64,000 nucleotides of DNA from Streptomyces sp. CG1 (GTDB lineage Bacteria > Actinomycetota > Actinomycetes > Streptomycetales > Streptomycetaceae): assembly GCF_041080625.1 (NCBI RefSeq), contig NZ_CP163518.1:4526001-4590000 (forward strand), written 5' to 3'. Position numbers and translations under genes: made by a program. Under the pieces are notes generated by a model that made no database searches, was not told the origin of the DNA, and saw nothing but the letters and a program-made list of their open reading frames with translations. Shown here piece after piece: positions 51,306 to 60,868 of the stretch; the stretch's first letter is position 1, and every line of letters starts with the position of its first letter.

Positions 51306-52250
51306 ATGAACCCGATAGCGAAGGCCCGCGAAGCCGTCACCCACACCGTCCCCACCCGCCGTAACGGCAGCCACGACGACGGCCACGACAACACGGCCGA
51401 AGGAACCGGAAGCGGCCCGGTGGTCGCCCTGCGCGGGGCCGCCGTGCGGGTCGGCGGCCGGACGCTCTGGTCGGGGGTGGACCTTCGCATCGGGGCCGGC
51501 GAGTTCACCGCCGTGCTCGGTCCCAACGGCGTCGGCAAATCCACCATGATCAAGGTCCTGCTCGGCACCCTGCCCGCGGCGGCCGGAGACGTACGGGTCC
51601 TCGGCGCCCGTCCCGGACAGGCCAACGACCGCATCGGCTACCTGCCGCAGCGCCGCAGCTTCGACGCCACCCTGCGCATCCGCGGCATCGACGTGGTGCG
51701 CCTCGGCCTGGACGGCGACCGATGGGGCGTGCCGCTGCCGTTCCCGAGCGCACGGCGGCGGGCCGCCCGTGCGCGGGTGGACGAGGTGATCGAGCTGGTC
51801 GGGGCGTCGGCGTACGCACACCGGCCCATCGGGCAGTGTTCCGGCGGCGAGCAGCAGCGGCTGCTGATCGCCCAGGCCCTGGTCCGCAGGCCCGAACTGC
51901 TGCTGCTGGACGAGCCGTTGGACAGCCTGGACCTGCCCAACCAGGGCGCCGTCGCAGCACTCGTCGGGCGGATCTGCCACCAGGAGGGCGTCTCCGTGGT
52001 CATGGTCGCCCACGACGTGAACCCGATACTCCACCACCTGGACCGCGTGGTGTACCTGGCCGAAGGCGGGGCCGCCGCCGGCACCCCGGGCGAGGTCATC
52101 ACCTCCGGGACGCTGACCCGGCTGTACGGCACACCGGTCGAAGTACTGCGGGCCGCGGACGGCCGGCTGGTCGTCGTGGGCCAGCCGGAGCCGCCCGCGC
52201 TGCACACCGACCGGCACGACACCCCGGGGAGCGGTCATGACGCTCGCTGA
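51306..52250 (+). CDS. znuC: Zinc ABC transporter ATP-binding protein
   Basis: 314 residues with an unusual His/Asn/Gly-rich N-terminal extension of about 40 residues (GSHDDGHDNTAEGTG), which may bind metal. Then a standard ABC domain: Walker A LGPNGVGKSTMIK, signature QCSGGEQQRLLIAQAL, Walker B LLLLDEPLDSLD and the H-loop VVMVAHDVNPIL. Powers zinc import. Overlaps the permease gene by 14 bp. Confidence 0.93.
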   Translation: MNPIAKAREAVTHTVPTRRNGSHDDGHDNTAEGTGSGPVVALRGAAVRVGGRTLWSGVDLRIGAGEFTAVLGPNGVGKSTMIKVLLGTLPAAAGDVRVLGARPGQANDRIGYLPQRRSFDATLRIRGIDVVRLGLDGDRWGVPLPFPSARRRAARARVDEVIELVGASAYAHRPIGQCSGGEQQRLLIAQALVRRPELLLLDEPLDSLDLPNQGAVAALVGRICHQEGVSVVMVAHDVNPILHHLDRVVYLAEGGAAAGTPGEVITSGTLTRLYGTPVEVLRAADGRLVVVGQPEPPALHTDRHDTPGSGHDAR

Positions 52251-53148
52251 GACGGGGGCACCAACCTGGTCGTGGAACCTCCTCGCCGACTTCCAGGAGA
52301 TGTGGTCCTACCCCTTCATGGTCAACGCCTTCCGCGCGGGCGCGGTCGTGGCCGTGGTCTCCGCGGTCGTGGGGTGGTTCGTGGTGCTGCGGCGGCAGAC
52401 GTTCGCCGCGCACACCATCTCCGCCGTCGCCTTCCCCGGCGCCGCCGGGGCGCTCCTGCTCGGAGTCAGCGCGGTCTACGGCTACTTCACGCTGTGCCTG
52501 GCCGCCGCGCTGGTCATCGCCGCGCTGCGCGGCGGCGGAGACCACCACGAGTCCGCACTCACGGGGACCGTGCAGGCATTCCTGCTCGCGTCCGGGTTCC
52601 TGTTCATCGCCCTCTACAAGGGACTGCTGGAGGGGCCGCAGACCATCCTCTTCGGCACCTTCCTGGGCATCACCTCGTCGCAGGTGACCGTGCTGACGGT
52701 GGTCGGCGCCGTGGTGCTCGCGGTGCTGGCGCTGATCGGACGGCCGCTGCTGTTCGCCTCCGTCGACCCGCAGGTCGCCGCCGGGCGCGGGGTGCCGGTC
52801 CGCGCCCTGTCGGTGGTCTTCCTCGTCCTGCTCGGAGCGGCCACCGCCGAGGCGAGCCAGATCACCGGCACCCTCCTGGTCTTCGCCCTCATGGTCATCC
52901 CGGCCGCCACCGCACAAGTCCTCACCGCCCGACCGGCGCTGAGCCTCGCCCTGGCCGTCCTGCTGGCCTTCGCCGCCACCTGGCTCGGCCTGACCGCCGC
53001 CTACTACTCGCCCTACCCCCTGGGCTTCTTCGTGACATCCATCGCCTTCGCCGGATACGTACTCGCCCTGGGCCGGCGCTCACTGCACGAGGTACTCGGT
53101 CGCACCCGGGCCGGGGCAACGCCCGCTGCCAAGAAGGTGATCGCATGA
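52237..53148 (+). CDS. znuB: Zinc ABC transporter permease 1
   Basis: 303 residues, about eight membrane helices, with the ABC-3 family cytoplasmic coupling region VLRRQTFAAHTISAVAFPG and ARGVPVRALSVVFLV-type segment. Forms the zinc-conducting channel with the second permease. It overlaps znuC at its 5' end and the next gene by 4 bp at its 3' end. Confidence 0.92.
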   Translation: MTLAETGAPTWSWNLLADFQEMWSYPFMVNAFRAGAVVAVVSAVVGWFVVLRRQTFAAHTISAVAFPGAAGALLLGVSAVYGYFTLCLAAALVIAALRGGGDHHESALTGTVQAFLLASGFLFIALYKGLLEGPQTILFGTFLGITSSQVTVLTVVGAVVLAVLALIGRPLLFASVDPQVAAGRGVPVRALSVVFLVLLGAATAEASQITGTLLVFALMVIPAATAQVLTARPALSLALAVLLAFAATWLGLTAAYYSPYPLGFFVTSIAFAGYVLALGRRSLHEVLGRTRAGATPAAKKVIA

Positions 53149-54014
53149 CCGTGCTGCTCGCCGCGTCCCCGCTGTCCCACCCGTTCTTCCAGCACGCCCT
53201 CCTCGCCGGGACCGCCATCGCCGCTGCCTGCGGACTGGTCGGCTACTTCCTCGTCCTGCGCGCCCAGGTCTTCACCGGCGACGCACTCAGCCACGTCGCC
53301 TTCACCGGCGCGATGGCCGCCCTCGCCTTCGGCGCCGACCTGCGCCTGGGCCTGTTCGCCGCGACCATCGCCATGGCGCTGCTCTTCGGCACCCTCGGCC
53401 GCCGTGCCCGCCCCGACGACGTGGTCATCGGAAGCGTCTTCTCCTGGATCCTGGGCCTGGGCGCCTTCTTCATCACCCTCTACACGACCTCGCGCAGCAC
53501 CACGAACGGCACCGCCGGCGTCACCGTGCTGTTCGGCTCCGTCTTCGGCATCTCCTCCAGCAGCGCGGCCGTCGCCGCCCTGGTGGCCGCCGGGGTCGGC
53601 CTGCTGGTGGTCCTCATCGCCCGGCCGCTGCTGTTCGCCACGCTCGACGAGGCCGTCGCCGCAGCCCGCGGGGTACCGGTCCGCCTGCTCGGCTACGGCT
53701 TCCTCGCCCTCGCCGGAATCAGCGCCGCCGAGGCCACCCAGGCGGTCGGCTCCCTGCTCCTGCTCGGCCTGCTCGCCGCCCCCGCGGGCGCCGCCATCCG
53801 CCTCACCGACCACCCCTACCGGGCACTCGCCCTCTCCGCCGCACTGGCGGTCCTGCAGATGTGGGCAGGACTGTTCGCCTCCTACGCCGTGCCGAGAATG
53901 CCACCGAGCTTCGCCATCATGGGCGTCGCCACGGCCGTCTACGCCGCGACGTTCCTCATACGGTGGCTCGCCTCCGGTCGTCGTACGAGCACCGCCGCCC
54001 CCACCGGCACATGA
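53145..54014 (+). CDS. Zinc ABC transporter permease 2
   Basis: 289 residues, ABC-3 family, a diverged paralog of the preceding permease (YFLVLRAQVFTGDALSHVAFTG; RGVPVRLLGYGFLAL). Two tandem permease genes suggest a heterodimeric channel. ATG 53145 overlaps the previous stop. Last intact gene of the transporter operon. Confidence 0.9.
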   Translation: MTVLLAASPLSHPFFQHALLAGTAIAAACGLVGYFLVLRAQVFTGDALSHVAFTGAMAALAFGADLRLGLFAATIAMALLFGTLGRRARPDDVVIGSVFSWILGLGAFFITLYTTSRSTTNGTAGVTVLFGSVFGISSSSAAVAALVAAGVGLLVVLIARPLLFATLDEAVAAARGVPVRLLGYGFLALAGISAAEATQAVGSLLLLGLLAAPAGAAIRLTDHPYRALALSAALAVLQMWAGLFASYAVPRMPPSFAIMGVATAVYAATFLIRWLASGRRTSTAAPTGT

Positions 54015-54027
54015 GCCAAGGCACCCG

Positions 54028-54405
54028 ATGGCACCCGACCGACAGCGCACCCCCACCCCGTCGCACGACGTCACACTGATCGGCCGCCACACCCAGCAAC
54101 GCACCATCGTCGTCGAGGCACTCATCCGGGCCGACGGCTTCGTCGGCACCCAAGCCCTCCACAACCAACTCGCCACCGACGACACACCGGTCGGCCTCTC
54201 CACGGTCTACCGCACCCTGACCGGCCCGGCCGACGCCGACCGGACCGACATGGTCCGCGACACAGGCGGCGAACGCCTCTTCCGCTACCGCCCCGGCCCC
54301 GACCACCGCCCCTACCTCCTCCGCACCGAATGCGGCCTGAGCCGGCCCGTCGACTCCGGCCCGGTGGAGGACTGGGCGGACACCATCGCACAGGATCCTA
54401 GATAG
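54028..54405 (+). pseudogene. Truncated second Fur/Zur-type gene
   Basis: 125 residues. The winged-helix part is recognisable (ALHNQLATDDTPVGLSTVYRTL) and [18 protein letters not shown] aligns with the metal/dimer region of the intact Zur at 46562, but the first Cys of the first CxxC is lost and the protein stops before the second CxxC pair. It cannot fold its structural zinc site normally. Most likely a decaying paralog; alternatively a dominant-negative short form. It sits 13 bp after the permease. Confidence 0.65.
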
Positions 54406-54408
54406 TAA

Positions 54409-54423
54409 TGGAATCCATTTTCA
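54409..54423. promoter_or_regulatory. Zur box 4 upstream of rpmF2-cobW
   Basis: TGGAATCCATTTTCA followed by TGTAGCGT (candidate -10). It overlaps the end of the decayed Fur gene and lies 46 bp before the L32 start. Confidence 0.8.
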
Positions 54424-54469
54424 TGTAGCGTGTGCGTGCCGCCTACGTGCATCCATCCAGGAGGACCCC

Positions 54470-54640
54470 ATGGCCGTTCCCAAGCGGAAGATGTCCCGCA
54501 GCAACACCCGCCACCGCCGCGCCCAGTGGAAGGCGACGACACCGACGCTCGTACCGGTCACCGTCGACGGCGTCCAGCACCTGGTGCCCCAGCGGCTGGT
54601 GAAGGCGTACGAGCGCGGACTGCTGCGTCCCGAGGACTGA
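54470..54640 (+). CDS. rpmF: Cysteine-free ribosomal protein L32 paralog
   Basis: 56 residues starting [21 protein letters not shown], the diagnostic L32 N-terminus. The zinc-ribbon cysteines of the standard form are absent ([19 protein letters not shown] instead). Such C-minus paralogs replace the zinc-containing form when zinc is scarce, freeing zinc. ATG 54470 has AGGAGGAC. It is preceded by Zur box 4 and followed after 6 bp by a CobW gene. Confidence 0.93.
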   Translation: MAVPKRKMSRSNTRHRRAQWKATTPTLVPVTVDGVQHLVPQRLVKAYERGLLRPED

Positions 54641-54646
54641 TCGTTC

Positions 54647-55873
54647 ATGCCCACCGCCCGACTGCCCGTCACCGTCCTGTCCGGATTCCTCGGCGCCGGC
54701 AAGACCACCCTCCTCAACCACGTCCTCGGCAACCGCGAGGGACTGCGCGTCGCGGTCATCGTCAACGACATGAGCGAGGTCAACATCGACGCCGCCCTGG
54801 TCCGCGGCGGCGAGGCAGCCCTGTCGCGCACCGAGGAACGCCTGGTCGAGATGACCAACGGCTGCATCTGCTGCACCCTGCGCGACGACCTGCTTCAGGA
54901 GGTCGACCGGCTGGCCCGCGAGGGCCGCTTCGACTACCTGCTCATCGAGTCGTCCGGCATCTCCGAGCCCATGCCGGTGGCCGCCACCTTCGCCTTCGCC
55001 CGCGACGACGGCGCCACCCTCGGCGACCTCGCCCGACTGGACACCATGGTCACGGTCGTCGACGCCGCCAACTTCCTGCCGGAACTGGCAAGCGGCGACG
55101 AACTCGTCGAACGCGGCCTCGACCAGTACGAGGACGACGAGCGCACCGTCAGCGACCTGCTGATCGACCAGATCGAGTTCGCCGACGTCATCGTGGTCAA
55201 CAAGCTCGACCTCGTCGACGAGGAGTCCGCCGACCGGATGCGTGCGACGCTCACCCGCCTCAACCCCGCAGCGCGCATCGTCCCGGCCGTCCACGGCCGG
55301 GTGAAAGTGGGCCATGTACTGGGCACCAGACTCTTCGACCTGGAACGCGCCCAACAGGCCCCCGGCTGGGTCATGGAACTCAACGGCGACCACGTCCCCG
55401 AGACCGAGGAGTACGGGATCTCCTCGACCGTCTTCCGCGCCGACCTGCCCTTCCACCCCGGACGGTTGTGGACGTTCGTGACCGAGGAGCTCGACAGCGG
55501 CGCGTACGGGCAGATCCTGCGCTCCAAGGGGTTCTTCACGCTGGCCAGCCGCCCCCAGGTGACGGGCCTGTGGTCACAGGCCGGCTCCGTCGCACGCTTC
55601 GAGCCCTCCGCCGCCCGCGACACCGACAGCCCGGGCGGCCAGGAACTGGTCTTCATCGGCACGCACCTGCACGCGGACGCACTGCACGCGGCTCTCACCG
55701 ACTGCCTCATGGCCGACCACGACAGTCTGCCGAGCGCGGTGGACCCGTTCCCCGCCTGGGACACCTATGGCACCGACGACACGTGCGAGCAGCATGACGT
55801 AGCGGACGGCACGCTCGACCAGAGTGCCGATGGCCGATCCGGGCGGTGGCTTGTGACGGGAGCCTCCCGGTGA
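54647..55873 (+). CDS. CobW-family GTPase (YciC/ZagA-like zinc chaperone)
   Basis: 408 residues, about 70 longer than the CobW protein at 47257. G1 loop [15 protein letters not shown], CxCC motif in [34 protein letters not shown], and a C-terminal domain with HPGRLWTFV and [13 protein letters not shown]. Longer CobW proteins of this kind deliver zinc to enzymes in low-zinc cells. The C-terminal tail after about 380 is low-complexity. Co-transcribed with the L32 paralog under Zur box 4. Confidence 0.92.
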   Translation: MPTARLPVTVLSGFLGAGKTTLLNHVLGNREGLRVAVIVNDMSEVNIDAALVRGGEAALSRTEERLVEMTNGCICCTLRDDLLQEVDRLAREGRFDYLLIESSGISEPMPVAATFAFARDDGATLGDLARLDTMVTVVDAANFLPELASGDELVERGLDQYEDDERTVSDLLIDQIEFADVIVVNKLDLVDEESADRMRATLTRLNPAARIVPAVHGRVKVGHVLGTRLFDLERAQQAPGWVMELNGDHVPETEEYGISSTVFRADLPFHPGRLWTFVTEELDSGAYGQILRSKGFFTLASRPQVTGLWSQAGSVARFEPSAARDTDSPGGQELVFIGTHLHADALHAALTDCLMADHDSLPSAVDPFPAWDTYGTDDTCEQHDVADGTLDQSADGRSGRWLVTGASR

Positions 55874-55913
55874 AGCACCTCCCGAATTCGCGGCCCGCAT
55901 TGATAATGACCTT

Positions 55914-56783
55914 GTGCGCTCGCTAGCCAGGAACTCCATACTGCCCCTGACGCTGGTCATCGTCGGGGCGGCCGCGGTGGTGGGCGACGCCGCGGAGCAG
56001 ACCCATACGGTCAGAAGCAGCGGGCGCAGCGGTTTCGGCAAGTCCGGCGTGCCGGGCCAGTCCCCGCAGGGCCAGGACCAGGACCTCCCCGCGACGGCCC
56101 CGGCCAAGGACGGCAACGCGTACACCCCCCGCAGGACCGAGGAGAACGCCCGGATCGGCGCGGTCTTCGAGAAGGACGACCAGGGCGCCCACTTCTGCAC
56201 GGCGAGCGTGGTGCGGAGTCCGGGCCGGAACATGCTGATCACCGCGGCCCACTGCGCCTTCGACGCCGACTCCGGGCAGCCGCTGAACGACCTGGTCTTC
56301 GCCCCCGGCTACCGCAACGGCAATGAACCCACCGGCCTGTGGAAGGTCAGCAAGGTGGTCGTCGACGACCGCTGGACCAAGTCGCAGGACGAGGACCTCG
56401 ACTTCGCCTTCCTCGTCCTCGACCAGAAGGACGGCAAGGACATCCAGGACGTTCTGGGCGGCAACACCCTCGGCATCAACCGCGGCTTCGGCAACAAGGT
56501 CAAGATCACCGGCTATCCCGCCAGCCATGACACCCCGGTCGCGTGCCAGAACCGCACCACGAAGTTCAGCGACACCCAGCTGAGCATCCAGTGCACCGGT
56601 CTCGAGGACGGGACCAGCGGCAGCCCCTGGCTCGCCGACTACGACCCCAAGAGCCACACCGGCACGGTCATCGGCGTCCTGGGCGGCCACGAGGGCGGCG
56701 GCGACCAGGACGATGTCTCCTACGCCGCGTACTTCGACGACGACATCGCCAAGCTCTACCAGCGCGCCCAGGACGAGGACTGA
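55914..56783 (+). CDS. Secreted trypsin-like serine protease
   Basis: 289 residues. N-terminal signal anchor (ILPLTLVIVGAAAVVGDAA). Chymotrypsin-fold triad: His in MLITAAHCAFD, Asp in DEDLDFAFLVLD, Ser in DGTSGSPWLAD. Cysteines flank these sites as expected for a secreted enzyme. GTG 55914 is used; ribosome site is weak. Stands alone between the zinc regulon and the YibE/F gene. Confidence 0.88.
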   Translation: MRSLARNSILPLTLVIVGAAAVVGDAAEQTHTVRSSGRSGFGKSGVPGQSPQGQDQDLPATAPAKDGNAYTPRRTEENARIGAVFEKDDQGAHFCTASVVRSPGRNMLITAAHCAFDADSGQPLNDLVFAPGYRNGNEPTGLWKVSKVVVDDRWTKSQDEDLDFAFLVLDQKDGKDIQDVLGGNTLGINRGFGNKVKITGYPASHDTPVACQNRTTKFSDTQLSIQCTGLEDGTSGSPWLADYDPKSHTGTVIGVLGGHEGGGDQDDVSYAAYFDDDIAKLYQRAQDED

Positions 56784-56924
56784 GCCCAGCTCATCCGCAC
56801 CCCGCACCCCGCTCACGGCGTAGGGCCGTGCTGAGACCCCGCACGGCCGTTCCCGTACTCTTCCTCAGAGCCGCCGCGCAGGCCCGGCTCCGGAGGGGGT
56901 ACGGACTACCGCGAGGGAGACGGC

Positions 56925-58532
56925 ATGGGAGCCACTGACCGGCAGGGTGCCGGAAACTGGAACAGGGTCGGCCACCCTCCCGGAACCAGAGGTGGTCGGG
57001 CGAGCGAGTACGGCCACGACTACGAGTACAGGAATCCTCCCGAGTCGATACCTCACACCGGCTACGGACCCGATGCCGACGCGGGCCGCATTCCCCCTTC
57101 GGCCACAAGTGGCCATGGGCACGCCCCCATGAGGGGCGACGGGCCCATCACGGTGACCGATGCCAGACATGGCTCCGACCACGGTCCCGGAGCGGGCACC
57201 GACGGTCACGGACCCGCGCACCCCCATGGACACAGCCACAGTCACGGTCCTGCCGCGCCGGTCTCCCGGCATCTTCGCAAGGTCATCGCGGCGATCCTGA
57301 TCCCCTTCACCGCGGCGGTCGTAGTGGGGCTCGTGGTGCTGTGGCCGGGTGGAGCCCCGCCGCACAAGCGCACCGGTGTCGGCTTCGACCAGCAGACCCA
57401 GCAGGCCACGGTCACCCAGGTCGTCCAGGTGAGCTGCAAGTCGGTGAACGCCTCCGGCGAGACCCCCACCGGCGACACCTCCACCGCCGAGGGCAACTCG
57501 GCGCAGCAAGAGGCGAACGGCACCTGCCACAAGGCCACGATCCGCGTCGACACCGGCAAGGACAAGGGCCGTACGTTCACCGAGATCGTGCAGCCCGACC
57601 AGGCACGGCAGCTGCACCAGGGCGAGAAGGTCGTGGCCGCCTACGAACCCTCCGCACCCAAGAACCTGCAGTACTCGGTCACCGATGCGAACCGCCGATT
57701 CCCGATGGGCCTACTGGCCGGGATCTTCGCACTCGCCGTCGTGGTGGTCGGCAGACTGCGCGGCGTCATGGCGCTCGTCGCACTGGCCATCAGCTTCATG
57801 GTGCTGAACTTCTTCATCCTGCCCGCGATCCTCCAGGGCTCGAACCCGCTGCTCGTGGCCGTGATCGGGTCGAGCGCCATCATGCTGATCGCCCTCTACA
57901 TGTGCCACGGCCTGTCCGCCCGCACCTCGGTGGCGGTACTCGGCACCCTGGCCTCACTGGCGCTGATCGGCATCCTCGGCTCACAGTTCATCGACTGGGC
58001 CGCGCTCACCGGCAACACCGACGACCAGACCGGCCTGATCCACGGCCTCTACCCAAAGCTCGACATGAGCGGCCTGCTGCTCGCCGGCGTCATCATCGGC
58101 TCACTCGGCGTCCTGGACGACGTGACCGTGACCCAGACCTCGGCCGTCTGGGAACTGCACGACGCCAACCCGGCAATGGGCCGGCGCGGACTCTACCGGG
58201 CAGGCATCCGCATCGGCCGCGACCACATCGCCTCCGTGGTCAACACCCTCGTCCTCGCCTACGCCGGCGCCGCGCTTCCGCTGATGCTGCTCTTCTCCAT
58301 CGCGCAGAGCGGCGTGGGCACCGTCGCCAACAGCGAACTGGTCGCCGAGGAGATCGTACGCACGCTGGTCGGCTCGATCGGCCTGGTCGCCTCGGTCCCG
58401 GTCACCACGCTCCTCGCCGCCCTGGTCGTCTCGGCAGACCGACCCGGCCAGCAGGCGGAACCGGCGACTGCGGGCACGGTGGCGACTGGGCGAGCAGCCG
58501 CGGGCCGGGGCGGGCGTCGGCGGAAGCGTTGA
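56925..58532 (+). CDS. YibE/F family membrane protein
   Basis: 535 residues. A long His/Gly/Asp-rich cytoplasmic N-terminus (to about 115, including HPHGHSHSHGP), one membrane helix, an extracellular domain with a Cys pair, then six to seven helices with the YibE/F signature segments AIMLIALYMCHGLSARTSVA and GVLDDVTVTQTSAVWELHDANP. Function of the family is unclear, possibly transport. The His-rich start could bind metal, notable next to a zinc regulon. ATG 56925 follows GAGGGAGACGGC. Confidence 0.88.
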   Translation: MGATDRQGAGNWNRVGHPPGTRGGRASEYGHDYEYRNPPESIPHTGYGPDADAGRIPPSATSGHGHAPMRGDGPITVTDARHGSDHGPGAGTDGHGPAHPHGHSHSHGPAAPVSRHLRKVIAAILIPFTAAVVVGLVVLWPGGAPPHKRTGVGFDQQTQQATVTQVVQVSCKSVNASGETPTGDTSTAEGNSAQQEANGTCHKATIRVDTGKDKGRTFTEIVQPDQARQLHQGEKVVAAYEPSAPKNLQYSVTDANRRFPMGLLAGIFALAVVVVGRLRGVMALVALAISFMVLNFFILPAILQGSNPLLVAVIGSSAIMLIALYMCHGLSARTSVAVLGTLASLALIGILGSQFIDWAALTGNTDDQTGLIHGLYPKLDMSGLLLAGVIIGSLGVLDDVTVTQTSAVWELHDANPAMGRRGLYRAGIRIGRDHIASVVNTLVLAYAGAALPLMLLFSIAQSGVGTVANSELVAEEIVRTLVGSIGLVASVPVTTLLAALVVSADRPGQQAEPATAGTVATGRAAAGRGGRRRKR

Positions 58533-58729
58533 GAGCAATCTTCAGGACGGGAGCCCAGGCCACGTGGTCCGCTGCCTGGTTCCCTCCTGCCGGGGGCACA
58601 AGCGTGACGCCTCAGGCGGCAAGCAGGCGAGCGCCACGCGATGCCGGGTTGGCTGACCACCGGTGGTTCCCGCGCCGTTGCTGTGTCCCATCGGCACGGG
58701 AACCGCGGCGACGCGTTGTCCGAGCGTCG

Positions 58730-59731
58730 TCAGCCCGCGGACCCGTGCGGGGCACCCGGCTTGGGCAGCAATCGAGCGCTGAGACGGTCCGGGCTCGGCC
58801 AGCGTACGTCGTGAACCCAGCGAAGCTTCTCGAACACCCAGATGAGGCGGGCCGACGGGTCGAGCTGGCCCGGCAGCACGCCGTGGCGCGCGCCCGTGGG
58901 GTCGGCGTGATGTGAGTTGTGCCAGCTCTCACCGAAGGACAGCAGTGCAAGCGGCCAGAAGTTGGTGGCCCTGTCCCGGCTGGCGAAGGGGCGCCTGCCC
59001 GCTACGTGGCAGATCGAGTTCACCGACCAGGTGACATGGTGCAGCAGCGCCATCCGGATCACACCGGCCCAGAGGAACCCTGTCATCGCACCGGTCCAGG
59101 TGCCGGTGACGAACCCGCCGACCAGCGCCGGGGCCAGGAGCGAGACGGCGGCCAGTGGCCCGAAGAGCCGACCGATGAGCCGCAGATCGGGATCGGCGGC
59201 GATGTCGGGGGCGAACCTGGCCCGGTTACTCAGTTCACGCTTCAGCATCCACCCGATGTGCGCGTGGAGAAGTCCCTTGAGCAGCGCGCGTGTGTCGGTC
59301 CCGTAGCGCCAGGGCGAGTGCGGGTCGCCCTCGCGGTCGGCGAAGGCGTGGTGGCGCCGGTGGTTTGCCACCCACTGGACCGGCGAGCCCTCGACCCCCA
59401 GCGAACCCGCGACGGCCAGGGTGATCCGCAGGCCCCGCCGTGCCTTGAACGAACGGTGCGTGAAGAGGCGGTGATAACCCACCGTGAGGCCGAAGCCGGA
59501 CACAAGGTAGGCGACCGCCGCCATGCCGACGTCCAACGCGGACAGTCCCCATCCCCACACGAACGGCACCACGGCGATCAGGGAGATCGGCGGGCCGACG
59601 ACGAAGATCCACATTGCCACTCCCGCCGCGGCCGTCTGGGGGGTGTCGAGCAGCGGCTTGACCCCGGCCTCGGCATCGGCGTCATATTCGACAGCGGTCT
59701 GTTCCATACGGTCGACGTCGCTCGGGTTCAT
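58730..59731 (-). CDS. Acyl-CoA/fatty acid desaturase
   Basis: 333 residues. Three histidine boxes HRLFTH, HRRHH and HNSHH bind the di-iron centre, in the order and spacing of delta-9 stearoyl-type membrane desaturases, with four hydrophobic segments between. Introduces a cis double bond into a membrane fatty acyl chain using oxygen. ATG 59731 has GAGGA at about 6 bp; the TTG 21 bp upstream is less likely. Directly downstream of the MerB-like gene on the same strand, 17 bp from its stop. Confidence 0.92.
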   Translation of the reverse strand: MNPSDVDRMEQTAVEYDADAEAGVKPLLDTPQTAAAGVAMWIFVVGPPISLIAVVPFVWGWGLSALDVGMAAVAYLVSGFGLTVGYHRLFTHRSFKARRGLRITLAVAGSLGVEGSPVQWVANHRRHHAFADREGDPHSPWRYGTDTRALLKGLLHAHIGWMLKRELSNRARFAPDIAADPDLRLIGRLFGPLAAVSLLAPALVGGFVTGTWTGAMTGFLWAGVIRMALLHHVTWSVNSICHVAGRRPFASRDRATNFWPLALLSFGESWHNSHHADPTGARHGVLPGQLDPSARLIWVFEKLRWVHDVRWPSPDRLSARLLPKPGAPHGSAG

Positions 59732-59748
59732 CGGTTCCTCGCCATCGC

Positions 59749-60675
59749 TCAAGCCCTTTCGGAGCCGGCGCCGGACCGACCTGGATCACGCGCCCGTCGG
59801 CTTTCGAACGCCCTCGTCGGTCCCGGGCCCACCATCGCACCGGGCTGCATCCACGCAGGTCGTCGCGGATGTCCAGGGCATGAACGTCGCGGGACCGAAT
59901 CTCCGTCGGCTTCTGGCAAGTGTCGGGCTTCGTAGGCTGTGGGGCGGATGGGTCCAGCGGCGGCCGTCAGGCCGCGCAAGCATGCGCGCCGCTCGCCTGG
60001 ATCGGCGTTCGCCGGTGCACAGTCAGTCCGGGCGCCTGAGAAGCGGAATGGAAAACTCCCCAGGTCAAAGTCGGGCAGTCCCCAGAAAGATCCGTGCAGG
60101 CCGACCTCCGCGAGGTAAGCGGCAGCGGAGACGGGGTCGCGGCGGGTGTAGCCGGGTTCCAGGCGTCCGGTGTACCAGTCGCGGGCGAGGCGCCACAGGG
60201 TGCCCAGATCCATGACATGACCGCGCTCCCGACCCGTCTTCTGCAGCCAGGTGTCGACGCAGTCGGTGGAGCAGAAAAGGCGCTGGTTGCCGCAGGTGTG
60301 CACGACATCGTCCCAGGCCCGGCTCATGGGGATGAGGAAATGGGCCACCTGGTCGTCGCCCTGCGGGGGTGTTTCTCGGCCGATCACCCAGGCGTGCGGG
60401 GTGTCACAGGCCGGACAGCGGGTGGTGACCAGGACGTCGCGCTCGTCCGGGATCAGATGAGGCATGGCGAACGAGTCCCGGGCGCAACCGCCCCACCACA
60501 GGGTGTGCGCCCCCATGACGGAGAAGCCGAGCGGCACGGACGCGAAGGGGTGCGCCATCACGACCTGGTCGTTGTCCTGCGGGTTCAGGACCACGTCATG
60601 ACTTCCGTGGAGGGTGCGTAGTTCCCGGCGTACGTGGTCGGGGGCGAGTCCGGTGAGTGTGGCGAGTTCCGGCAC
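59749..60675 (-). CDS. MerB-like organomercurial lyase family protein, 5' end abnormal
   Basis: 308 residues as annotated from GTG 60675. An HTH-like start (PELATLTGLAPDHVRRELRTLH), the MerB active-site region WWGGCARDSF (Cys and Asp), then CPACDTPHAWV and HTCGNQRLFCSTDCVDTW. The C-terminal 90 residues look unlike the family. The same frame continues upstream of 60675 with family-like residues (RLAVYNGFARTGHAL) but no start codon; an ATG with AAGGA at 60776 is in another frame. A frameshift near the 5' end is therefore likely. Confidence 0.65.
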   Translation of the reverse strand: MPELATLTGLAPDHVRRELRTLHGSHDVVLNPQDNDQVVMAHPFASVPLGFSVMGAHTLWWGGCARDSFAMPHLIPDERDVLVTTRCPACDTPHAWVIGRETPPQGDDQVAHFLIPMSRAWDDVVHTCGNQRLFCSTDCVDTWLQKTGRERGHVMDLGTLWRLARDWYTGRLEPGYTRRDPVSAAAYLAEVGLHGSFWGLPDFDLGSFPFRFSGARTDCAPANADPGERRACLRGLTAAAGPIRPTAYEARHLPEADGDSVPRRSCPGHPRRPAWMQPGAMVGPGPTRAFESRRARDPGRSGAGSERA

Positions 60676-60868
60676 GCTCAGAGCATGGCCGGTACGGGCG
60701 AATCCGTTGTAGACAGCGAGGCGGACCCTCTCCGTCCCGTGAAGGGTCGTCGGTGCTGCTGAGACGTTCCGGTCATTCTCGTGATTCCTTCGCTGGTCGA
60801 GGCGACAGGTCCAGGGTTCCGGAGAACGCGCCGCCTACTGGCCGGTTCCCGGGCTTGCGCTGGAGGCC

